Shown: positions 24,361-31,130 of the stretch, piece after piece
Numbering within the stretch: position 1 is the stretch's first letter
Layout of the letters: the number at the start of each line of letters is the position of its first letter
Assembly: GCA_021296255.1 (NCBI GenBank)
Contig: JAGWAU010000053.1
Coordinates: 1,846-36,511 of the forward strand
DNA length: 34,666 nucleotides
Reading direction: 5' to 3'
DNA from: Alphaproteobacteria bacterium
Lineage (GTDB): Bacteria; Pseudomonadota; Alphaproteobacteria; UBA2966
The notes under the pieces: generated by a model
Databases searched by the model: none
Told to the model about the DNA's origin: nothing
The model's input: the letters and a program-made list of their open reading frames with translations, nothing else
Translations under genes and position numbers: made by a program

Positions 24361-25278
24361 ATGGACGATTACGTTGTCACGGTGCTGTCGAACATCGGGA
24401 TGATCTCGTTCATCGCCCTGTCGGCCTATCTATTGCTGATCACCGGCGAGATCTCCTTCGGCCAGCAGGCCTACTTCGGCCTGAGCGCCTATGCGGCCGG
24501 CGCCGCCACCTCAATGTTCGGGCTGCCGATCTGGGCGGCAGTACTCATCGGCGCATGCACGGCCGGACTCATGGCGATGGCAGTCGGAGCCCTGACCCTG
24601 CGGCTCAGCGGGCTGTATTTCTCGATCTCGACCCTAGCGTTCGCGGAGATGATGCGCCTCATCCTGCTGATCGTCGAAGTGCAGGTCGAGGTCGACGGGG
24701 AGATGGTCGGCCCGGACGGTGCTAACGGATTCCACGACATCCGCTGGATGTTCGAACGCGACATCAGCCTGACCGAGTTCATGCTCTTCATCTACGGACT
24801 GCTGGCGCTGGTGCTGATCGCACTGCTGCTGGTCGAGCGCTCCCGGCTGGGCTCGGTGTTCAGGATGCTCGGCTCCGATGACCTGCTGACCGAAATGCAA
24901 GGTCTGAACACGGTGCGATACCGCATTCTGGCCGCCGGCATGGCCGGTGCGATCGCGGGAATCGGCGGAGCGCTCTACGCCCACTTCACCACCTACGTGG
25001 AGCCGCAGTTCTTCAACGTGATGCTCGGCGTACACGCCCTCGCCTACGGTCTGATCGGCGGCCTCGGCACCGCGTTCGGACCCCTTGTCGGCGTCGCCAT
25101 CGACATCGGGTTCCTGGAAGCGGTGCGGTTCATCCAAGGCTACCGAATGATCGTGTTCGGCGGTCTGGTGGCGGTGCTGCTGATCTTCATGCCCCGGGGC
25201 ATCCTCGACGAGGAACGGGTGCACCGGCTGAAGGCACTGTTCTCGAGAGGAAATCATGCTCGCGCTGAGCGGCATTGA
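24361..25278 (+). CDS. LIV-type ABC permease, LivM family (set 2)
   Basis: A 305-residue inner-membrane permease. It opens with ALSAYLLLITGEISFGQQAY then FGLSAYAAGAATSMFGLPIW, and has GPDGANGFHDIRWMFERDIS in the periplasmic loop and RMLGSDDLLTEMQGLNTVRY as coupling region, with GAIAGIGGALYAHFTTYVEP after it. It starts three bases after livH2 and its 3' end overlaps the following ATPase gene by 23 bases, so translation is coupled. Confidence 0.92.
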   Translation: MDDYVVTVLSNIGMISFIALSAYLLLITGEISFGQQAYFGLSAYAAGAATSMFGLPIWAAVLIGACTAGLMAMAVGALTLRLSGLYFSISTLAFAEMMRLILLIVEVQVEVDGEMVGPDGANGFHDIRWMFERDISLTEFMLFIYGLLALVLIALLLVERSRLGSVFRMLGSDDLLTEMQGLNTVRYRILAAGMAGAIAGIGGALYAHFTTYVEPQFFNVMLGVHALAYGLIGGLGTAFGPLVGVAIDIGFLEAVRFIQGYRMIVFGGLVAVLLIFMPRGILDEERVHRLKALFSRGNHARAERH

Positions 25279-26014
25279 GAAACGCTTCGGCGCTCTGACC
25301 GCGCTCACCGAGATCGACCTAGAGGTAGCATCCGGAGACGTCCTGGGTATCATCGGACCCAATGGCTCGGGCAAGACCACGCTTCTGAACATCGTGACCG
25401 GCACGTATGCACCCAGCGGCGGGTGCATCTCGTTTCAGGGCACGGACATCACCGGGTGGAAAGGGCATCGGATCACACGCCTGGGTGTGGCGCGCACCTT
25501 TCAGAACATCCGCCTGTTTCCGACCATGACCGTCTTCCAGAACGTATGGGCTGCTCAGCACAGCCGGGTTTCTGGTGGACTGCTTGGACTGTTGCGAAGC
25601 ACTCCAACACGCACGCGTGGCGAAGCGGGAAGAGTGGAGAAGGTGCTGGAGCAAGTCGGGCTTCTCCGGGACAGGGAGGTTCTCGCCAGGAACCTGTCCC
25701 TTCCCGCCCGCCGGCGTTTGGAGGTCGCCCGCACGCTCGCCGTGGATGCGAAGCTCGTGCTGCTCGACGAGCCCGCGGGCGGGATGACGCCGGCCGAGAC
25801 CGCGGACATGGCGCGGCTCATACGGGAGGTCGTCGCCCCGGGACGTACCTGTGTGGTGATCGAGCACAAGATGGCGCTGATCGCGGGCGTATGCACCCGT
25901 CTTTGCGTGCTAGACTTCGGCCGCAAGATCGCCGAAGGGCTTCCGGACCAGGTGCTTGCCGATGCGAAGGTCCGGGAGATCTATCTGGGGACGGAGGATG
26001 GGCTCGATGCTTGA
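25256..26014 (+). CDS. LIV-type ABC ATPase, LivG family (set 2), with atypical signature motif
   Basis: A 252-residue ATP-binding subunit. Walker A is GPNGSGKTT, the Q-loop stretch is ARTFQNIRLFPTMTVFQN and Walker B VLLDEPAGGMTPAE; the switch His is in VVIEHKMAL. The signature segment is unusual: NLSLPARRRLEVARTL, where most LivG have NLxYGxQRRLEIARAL. Gly is Pro and Gln is Arg, although some LIV ATPases I know of carry a comparable LxLxxRKRLE form. Function probably remains because its partner LivF keeps a full LSGGE. ATG 25256 has gagagg just upstream and lies inside the end of livM2. Confidence 0.9.
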   Translation: MLALSGIEKRFGALTALTEIDLEVASGDVLGIIGPNGSGKTTLLNIVTGTYAPSGGCISFQGTDITGWKGHRITRLGVARTFQNIRLFPTMTVFQNVWAAQHSRVSGGLLGLLRSTPTRTRGEAGRVEKVLEQVGLLRDREVLARNLSLPARRRLEVARTLAVDAKLVLLDEPAGGMTPAETADMARLIREVVAPGRTCVVIEHKMALIAGVCTRLCVLDFGRKIAEGLPDQVLADAKVREIYLGTEDGLDA

Positions 26015-26738
26015 GGTACGCGGGCTGGTGGTCTCCTACGGCGGTCTGCGCGCGGTCGACGGGGTGTCTCTGGAGGTGCGGCCCGGGGAAATCGTTTCCA
26101 TCATCGGCATGAATGGCGCCGGCAAGACTTCGATTCTCAATGCCATCTCGGGCATCGTGTCGCCGGACACCGGCGAGATCCGGTTCGAAGGAGCGTCGAT
26201 TGGCGGCTTGCCCCCGCACGCGGTCGTCGCTCGCGGCATCGTCCAGGTTCCGGAAGGACGGCTGATCTTCGGGACCTTGAGCGTGGAGGAAAATCTCAGC
26301 GCCGCTGCCCACCAACACGGCGGATTCGTGCTTCGACGACGCGCGCGACCCAACCTGCGCGGCCTGTTTCCCGCCCTCGCCGACAAGCTGGATCGGCCGG
26401 CGGCCAGCCTGAGCGGCGGCGAAGCGCAGATGCTGGCGCTCGCCCGCGGAATCGAGGCCGAGCCCCGGCTGTTGCTGCTGGACGAGCCTTCGCTCGGCCT
26501 ATCGCCCAAACTGTCGGCGGACGTGTTCGCGCTGATCAGTCGACTGCGCGACCAGGGGCTCACCGTGCTCCTGGTGGAGCAGAACGTCAGGCGCACCTTG
26601 GCGCTCGCCGATCGGGCCTACGTGCTTGAAAGCGGGCGAATCACTCTCCAGGGACCCGCGGCGGAGTTAATGTCCGACGAACGGCTCGTGTCCAACTACC
26701 TGGGCATTTCCTCGCCCGCATCATTCGTTCCGGCCTGA
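26007..26738 (+). CDS. LIV-type ABC ATPase, LivF family (set 2)
   Basis: A 243-residue ATP-binding subunit: Walker A GMNGAGKTS (Met in place of Pro), signature ASLSGGEAQMLALARG, Walker B LLLDEPSLGLSP and switch region LLVEQNVRRTL. I use ATG 26007 (MLEVRGLVVSYGG) because ggagg at 25993-25997 sits nine bases ahead and the family starts there; it overlaps the livG2 stop as ATGCTTGA. ATG 25998 is possible but lies directly on the ribosome site. It is followed after 13 bases by the small exported protein. Confidence 0.92.
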   Translation: MLEVRGLVVSYGGLRAVDGVSLEVRPGEIVSIIGMNGAGKTSILNAISGIVSPDTGEIRFEGASIGGLPPHAVVARGIVQVPEGRLIFGTLSVEENLSAAAHQHGGFVLRRRARPNLRGLFPALADKLDRPAASLSGGEAQMLALARGIEAEPRLLLLDEPSLGLSPKLSADVFALISRLRDQGLTVLLVEQNVRRTLALADRAYVLESGRITLQGPAAELMSDERLVSNYLGISSPASFVPA

Positions 26739-26751
26739 CGGAAGTGCAATC

Positions 26752-27162
26752 ATGATGAATATCCGTCCATCCGCAGTATTCGTCGTCACCGTACTGGGGC
26801 TGCTGCCGATGCTCGCAAATGCGAACGAGCGAAGCGCGGCCGAGGTGGAATGCACGCCGGTCGAGCAGCAGGCGTTGGTCTACGACTGCATGATCACGCT
26901 GAAGGGCAAGAAGAGCGGTACGCCGGTCGTCGATGCCGAGTTCACGGTCGGCGCCGACATGCCGTCCATGCCCGGCGCCCACAACGTCCACCCGGTGTCT
27001 GCCGAGCCGCACGGGATGCCAGGGATGTACCGGGCTCGCATCGAGCTCGAAATGACGGGGGAGTGGGCGCTGAAGCTCGACTTCACCAAGCCGAGCCGGG
27101 ACCGTCTGGTCAAGAAGCTCCAATTTGGCGGGATGGATGGGCACGGCGCGCACAAGCACTGA
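26752..27162 (+). CDS. Exported FixH/YtkA-like small protein, Met/His-rich
   Basis: A 136-residue predicted periplasmic protein with signal peptide (residues 1-24, ending LANAN). The core is an Ig-like YtkA/FixH-type fold: TLKGKKSGTPVVDAEFTVGA, then DMPSMPGAHNVHPVSAEPHG and GMPGMYRARIELEMTGEWAL. The Met/His-rich loop (MPSMPGAH) and the C-terminal GGMDGHGAHKH suggest metal, perhaps copper, binding. Family members are thought to act as periplasmic metal or assembly helpers. It starts 13 bases after livF2, so it is probably the last gene of the LIV operon, an odd partner for a transporter. It could serve a periplasmic metalloenzyme for the same substrate, which is inference. ATG 26752 and 26755 are both possible. 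Confidence 0.8.
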   Translation: MMNIRPSAVFVVTVLGLLPMLANANERSAAEVECTPVEQQALVYDCMITLKGKKSGTPVVDAEFTVGADMPSMPGAHNVHPVSAEPHGMPGMYRARIELEMTGEWALKLDFTKPSRDRLVKKLQFGGMDGHGAHKH

Positions 27163-27462
27163 CCCGGAAATGGAGTGCGTCCCTTGGGGTGGACAGGCGG
27201 TTTGGAATGAATTGACCGGTGCATCGGGCATTCGAAGGATCGACGCCCGTGATAAAGCACCGAACCCACAGCATCGCTTTCGAGCGCCGACAATAAATGA
27301 TTGAAGGGAACGATGACGAGGCAGGAATACATGACACCGGAAGAGCCTGCTGAGAAGGTGGTGCGGGACATCTGTCGCCGGACCCATTGAAACAACGCAT
27401 TTATCCCGCCGTTTCACGATGTTGATTCGTGTACACTACACGTCGATTCGAGGAGTTCGACC
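27163..27462. other. Intergenic region before the methyltransferase gene
   Basis: These 300 bases hold no gene I can support. The end of the LIV transcript should lie in the first part, but no hairpin with a U-run is seen. The last 60 bases are lower in GC and contain the dyad at 27428-27442 and TACACT at 27432-27437 as a possible -10 box; the -35 is not clear. Confidence 0.4.
27428..27442. promoter_or_regulatory. Dyad CGTGTA-CAC-TACACG overlapping a possible -10 box
   Basis: Perfect 6-bp inverted repeat with a 3-base centre, 20 bases before the methyltransferase ATG at 27463. It is flanked by near-repeats TTGATTCG and TCGATTCG. Its position over the likely -10/start region would suit a repressor site. 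Confidence 0.35.
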
Positions 27463-28647
27463 ATGAAGCAGCCCTATGCGCACCCGATGATGCCGCTGCC
27501 GACCAGCGACGAGCTGGCTCGCCAGAACTTCATCGCCAGCCTCAAGATGCACATGGAGGACCATGTCTACCCCGCTGACGCAGTCGTCGGACGTACCCGC
27601 GTCGCGCCCAAGTTTCGGGAGCGGTATGGCCGTGATCCGAAGGGGCGGGTGGAATGGCGCCATGCCATGGAAGAGGATCCCTTCGTCCAGACCTGGAGCT
27701 CGATTGCCCGCACCATCCAGGAAATGAACTGGGATACCGTCGGCGAGATCGTGCTGCACCAGCTGCCGGAACTCATCGAGAAGAGCCGTATCGGTAAGCC
27801 GAAGGGCAGCCTGACGCTGGACCCGAATCTGAAGATCCCGAGCTACAACGCCTCGATCGATATCCACTGCATGTCGGGCGGCTATCACACCGACATCGCC
27901 GAGGACGACGTCTACGCCGGCGCGGTGTTCGACCGCGGTGCCTATTACTATGGCCTGCCGATCCGCGGCTCGGCCGCCCTCGAGTACCGGGACAACCGCG
28001 AACGCCTGCAACGCGCGATTCCGGGCTATACCCTCATCGACTATATAAAGCAGCGATTTCCGGACCTTGAGCCGCTCCGAATCGTCGACCTCGGCTGTAC
28101 CATCGGGGGCAGCACGGTCCCCTACGCCGAGCGTTTCCCCGACGCCGAAGTCCACGGCGTCGATGTCGCGGCGCCGTCACTGCGCTATGCCCATGCCCGC
28201 GCGGAATATCTCGGCGCCGCCGTGCACTTCCGTCAGGAAAACGCCGAAATCCTCTCCTTCGACGACGAGTCCTTCGACCTCGTGGTCTCGCACGGCCTGT
28301 TCCACGAAACCTCGGCCAAGGCGGCGCCACGCATTCTCGAGGAGTGCTACCGCGTGCTGCGCAAGGGCGGCGTGACGATGCACCTCGATACCCAGTTCGC
28401 CCGGGGCCTCGACGACTACCAGGCCTACTACTGGGACTGGGACACGCACTACAACGCCGAGCCCTTCTGGGGCACGCTGCATCATACCGACGCCCGCGAA
28501 CTGTTGGCGGACGCCGGCTTCGCGAGGGAGACCATAAGCGAGGCGTGGCCGGTGTCACAGGCCGACGGCAGCGTCGTCTACGAGCCGGTGCAAGATGCGG
28601 GCGGCGAGATCATTGGCTCGACAATCTTCGGCGGCCGGAAGCTGTAG
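27463..28647 (+). CDS. Class I SAM-dependent methyltransferase with long N-terminal extension
   Basis: A 394-residue protein. The C-terminal half is a Rossmann-type methyltransferase (Methyltransf_11/25-like): motif I VDLGCTIGGSTVPYAERF near 206-225, motif II HGVDVAAPSLRYA, motif III VHFRQENAEILSF and motif IV ESFDLVVSHGLFHE, followed by VLRKGGVTMHLDT. The first 200 residues (MMPLPTSDELARQNFIASLK, ... WSSIARTIQEMNW, ... CMSGGYHTDIAEDDVYAGAV) are conserved-looking but I cannot name the domain; they may bind the acceptor. ATG 27463 has gagga nine bases upstream. It stands alone on its strand and its 3' end converges on the 28708 gene. The acceptor is unknown. Confidence 0.85.
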   Translation: MKQPYAHPMMPLPTSDELARQNFIASLKMHMEDHVYPADAVVGRTRVAPKFRERYGRDPKGRVEWRHAMEEDPFVQTWSSIARTIQEMNWDTVGEIVLHQLPELIEKSRIGKPKGSLTLDPNLKIPSYNASIDIHCMSGGYHTDIAEDDVYAGAVFDRGAYYYGLPIRGSAALEYRDNRERLQRAIPGYTLIDYIKQRFPDLEPLRIVDLGCTIGGSTVPYAERFPDAEVHGVDVAAPSLRYAHARAEYLGAAVHFRQENAEILSFDDESFDLVVSHGLFHETSAKAAPRILEECYRVLRKGGVTMHLDTQFARGLDDYQAYYWDWDTHYNAEPFWGTLHHTDARELLADAGFARETISEAWPVSQADGSVVYEPVQDAGGEIIGSTIFGGRKL

Positions 28648-28707
28648 GCCTCCCGCTGACCGAGACTGCGGGGTAGCCGCTCCTTCTACAATCTTCATGA
28701 CGCGGAA

Positions 28708-29142
28708 CTACTTCGAGACGTCCTCGACGATCTTGTCGTAGTCCTCGTGGGTCTCGCCACTTGCGATGTGGTCGAGCTCGACCTGAACGATGCGCAGGAC
28801 GCGCGCGATGTAGTCACGGCGCCATTGGGCGCGGAAGGCCTCGGCAACCTCGTCGGGCTCGTAATCTTCGATCGCCTCGTGTGTCGCCCACGTGCTCTCC
28901 CGTGCGAGACGCTCGTGCGTGTCCACGCGCTCGCGGATGACGGACACCTCCCCTGCCAGCGCCATGATCATGGCCAGCAGCTTGTCGATGTTGGGATCAT
29001 CGAAGAAGCAAGGACGGCGGCCTTTGGCGGTACGAACGCGCGTGGCCTCGGGCTCGGGATAAGGATGGCCGGGGATGCGCCGGGTGCCGGCCCGCTTCCC
29101 GGCGATGTCTTCTTCGCTGCCTTCGCCATGTGCTCCTCCCAA
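28708..29142 (-). CDS. Conserved hypothetical protein, start disturbed (TTG start or N-terminal frameshift)
   Basis: A soluble protein of unknown function, about 130-144 residues. The body reads [56 protein letters not shown], then an acidic helical tail ([39 protein letters not shown]). The in-frame start is TTG 29142, which lies within the TTGGGAGGAG ribosome site. That site is ideally spaced for ATG 29129, which opens MAKAAKKT, the basic start expected here, but in another frame. A one-base change near 29105 would join the two. Downstream residues are clearly coding. The divergent neighbour is a gfa remnant. Confidence 0.7.
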   Translation of the reverse strand: MGGAHGEGSEEDIAGKRAGTRRIPGHPYPEPEATRVRTAKGRRPCFFDDPNIDKLLAMIMALAGEVSVIRERVDTHERLARESTWATHEAIEDYEPDEVAEAFRAQWRRDYIARVLRIVQVELDHIASGETHEDYDKIVEDVSK

Positions 29143-29279
29143 AATCCGACGTCAGCGCCCCTCGAAATTCGTCGGGACAGATGCCGTCACTCCCGACTTC
29201 AAAGGCGCGCCCTGAGCTGTGTCAATGCTTCGATCGGCTTCGAAAGTCGTGCGGGCTGGCCCGGGACGCCGTCAGCGTC

Positions 29280-29630
29280 ATGGCGAATGAGGACAAGCTT
29301 GAGCTCGTCGAACCGTCCGCCGCCATCCAGCGCCATGCCTGCAAGGAATGCGGCACGCACATGTACGGGCGGATCCCCAGCGAGAATCACCTCTTGCACG
29401 GGCTCGACTTCGTGCACACGGAGCTTTCCGACGACGACGGCTGGTCCGCGGCCGAATTCGCCGGGTTCGTGTCGTCGGTGATCGAAAGCGGGACGCACCC
29501 CAGCGACATGGATGGCATCAGAGCACGACTGCGGGAAATAGGTCTCGAGCCGTACGATTGCCTGTCGCCGCCCATCATGCATCTGTTGGCCACGCATGCG
29601 GCGAAGGCTTCAGGCGTCCTGACGGACTGA
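29280..29630 (+). pseudogene. gfa: 3' remnant of S-(hydroxymethyl)glutathione synthase (Gfa)
   Basis: The last ~115 codons of a glutathione-dependent formaldehyde-activating enzyme, which condenses formaldehyde with glutathione. [66 protein letters not shown] and [20 protein letters not shown] are strongly Gfa-like. Gfa is about 190 residues; the N-terminal third to half, with most zinc cysteines (CxC and CxxC), is absent. The homology begins abruptly near 29250 ([14 protein letters not shown]), and no matching upstream piece occurs in any frame. ATG 29280 might still be translated, but without the N-terminal zinc ligands activity is unlikely. The junction with the divergent 28708 gene suggests a deletion or rearrangement. 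Confidence 0.82.
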
Positions 29631-29810
29631 TCCCGCCTCGGGAAGGATCCCTGCCCGGCACCTCGTCCCGGGCCGAGACGACCGACGATCGTCCACGGGC
29701 GCCTCGGCAGCGCCGCGGGAAGGAGGACGTAAACGCCCCGCCCTTGGTGGCGATGAGCGGGTATGGTAGGGGAGTCCCGAGCCGACGTGGCCTTCCGACC
29801 GGACTCTGGC

Positions 29811-31130
29811 ATGAAATTCGGAATCTTCTACGAACACCAGCTCCCCCGTCCCTGGAATGAGGACTCCGAGCTCCGCCTGTTCCAGGAGTCTCTGGACCAG
29901 GTCGAGCTCGCAGATCAGCTCGGTATCGACGCGGTCTGGGCAGTCGAGCATCACTTCCTCGAGGAATACGCCCATGGGTCCGCGCCGGAGGTGTTCCTGG
30001 CCGCCTGTTCCCAACGCACCGCCAACATCCGTCTCGGCCACGGCATCATGCTCATGCCGCCCGGTTACAACCACCCGTTCCGCGCCGCCGAGCGGATCGC
30101 CACGCTGGACCTCGTCTCCGGCGGCCGCGCGGAATGGGGAACCGGCGAGTCGAATTCTGCGATCGAGACCGGCGGCTTTGGCGTCGATCCCGACCTGAAG
30201 AAGGACATGTGGTTCGAGGCGACGGAACAGGCCGCCAACATGGCAGCCATGTCCCCCTACCCCGGCTACGACGGAAGATTCTTCTCGGCCCCCTGCCGCA
30301 ACGTGGTACCCAAACCGGTGCAAAAACCCCACCCGCCGATGTGGATGGCCTGCTCGCGGCGGGAAAGCATCCAACGCGCGGCCGAGATGGGCATCGGCGC
30401 GCTGGCGTTCGGGTTCTTCGAGCCCGAACAGGCGGCGCCGTGGGTCAAGGAATACTACGACATCATCAAGTCGGACCGATGTGTCCCCGTGGGCCACACG
30501 GTAAACGCCAACATCGCCATCATTTCGGGGTTCTCCTGCCATTCAAATGCCGCTGAAGCGGAGGCCCGGGGCCTCGACGGTTTCCGCTTCTTCGGCTACG
30601 GCATCGGCCACTACTACGTCTTCGGCGATCATCGCCCCGGCCATACCGGGGTCTGGGAACAGTACGAACGAGTCCGCGGGAGCATCAAACAGGACAAGGG
30701 CCGCGGCTGCATCGGCACGCCGGATGAGCTCAGGAACCATCTCCGGCGATATGAAGATACGGGCATGGACCAGATCATCTTCATTCAGCAGGGCGGAAAA
30801 AACCGCCACGATCACATCTGCCAGTCGCTGGAGATCTTCGCGGCGGAGGTGATGCCGGAGTTCAAGGAACGCACGGCCGATCGGGAAGAACGGAAACGGG
30901 CGGAACTCGCGCCCTACATCGAAGCCGCTCTCGCCCGGAAAGATTGGTTGGCCATGCCCGCCGCTGAGGATCTTCCCCTCGTTACCGCCCTGCCCAGGCA
31001 GCGGGAGTCGAAGGAAGCAAGTGCCGGGTCGATCGAAGGCATGTACACAGACCGCACGCGCGACGGCGCCATTTTCGTGCCCGGCGAGGATCCGGCAATT
31101 CAACGCCGGCAGGCAGGCGGTGGCGACTAA
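29811..31130 (+). CDS. LLM-class flavin-dependent monooxygenase (bacterial luciferase-like)
   Basis: A 439-residue luciferase-like monooxygenase that would use FMNH2 or F420 and O2. Start MKFGIFYEHQLPRPW, then ELADQLGIDAVWAVEHHFLE (the EHH motif), LGHGIMLMPPGYNHPFRAAE and TLDLVSGGRAEWGTGESNS, all usual family sequence. The substrate-binding barrel continues with PPMWMACSRRESIQRAAEMG. After residue ~350 there is a long C-terminal part rich in charged residues that exceeds the usual 340-380 length. ATG 29811 is the natural start; the frame is open 48 bases upstream with unlikely residues. Its stop overlaps the GTG of the gamma-glutamyltransferase gene by 11 bases, so the pair forms an operon and may process the same compound. 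The substrate is unknown. Confidence 0.9.
   Translation: MKFGIFYEHQLPRPWNEDSELRLFQESLDQVELADQLGIDAVWAVEHHFLEEYAHGSAPEVFLAACSQRTANIRLGHGIMLMPPGYNHPFRAAERIATLDLVSGGRAEWGTGESNSAIETGGFGVDPDLKKDMWFEATEQAANMAAMSPYPGYDGRFFSAPCRNVVPKPVQKPHPPMWMACSRRESIQRAAEMGIGALAFGFFEPEQAAPWVKEYYDIIKSDRCVPVGHTVNANIAIISGFSCHSNAAEAEARGLDGFRFFGYGIGHYYVFGDHRPGHTGVWEQYERVRGSIKQDKGRGCIGTPDELRNHLRRYEDTGMDQIIFIQQGGKNRHDHICQSLEIFAAEVMPEFKERTADREERKRAELAPYIEAALARKDWLAMPAAEDLPLVTALPRQRESKEASAGSIEGMYTDRTRDGAIFVPGEDPAIQRRQAGGGD

Noticed and set aside
29683..29692. Palindrome GACGATCGTC as operator for the LLM gene
   Set aside because: Ten-base palindromes of this composition are frequent here and nothing else supports regulation at this point.
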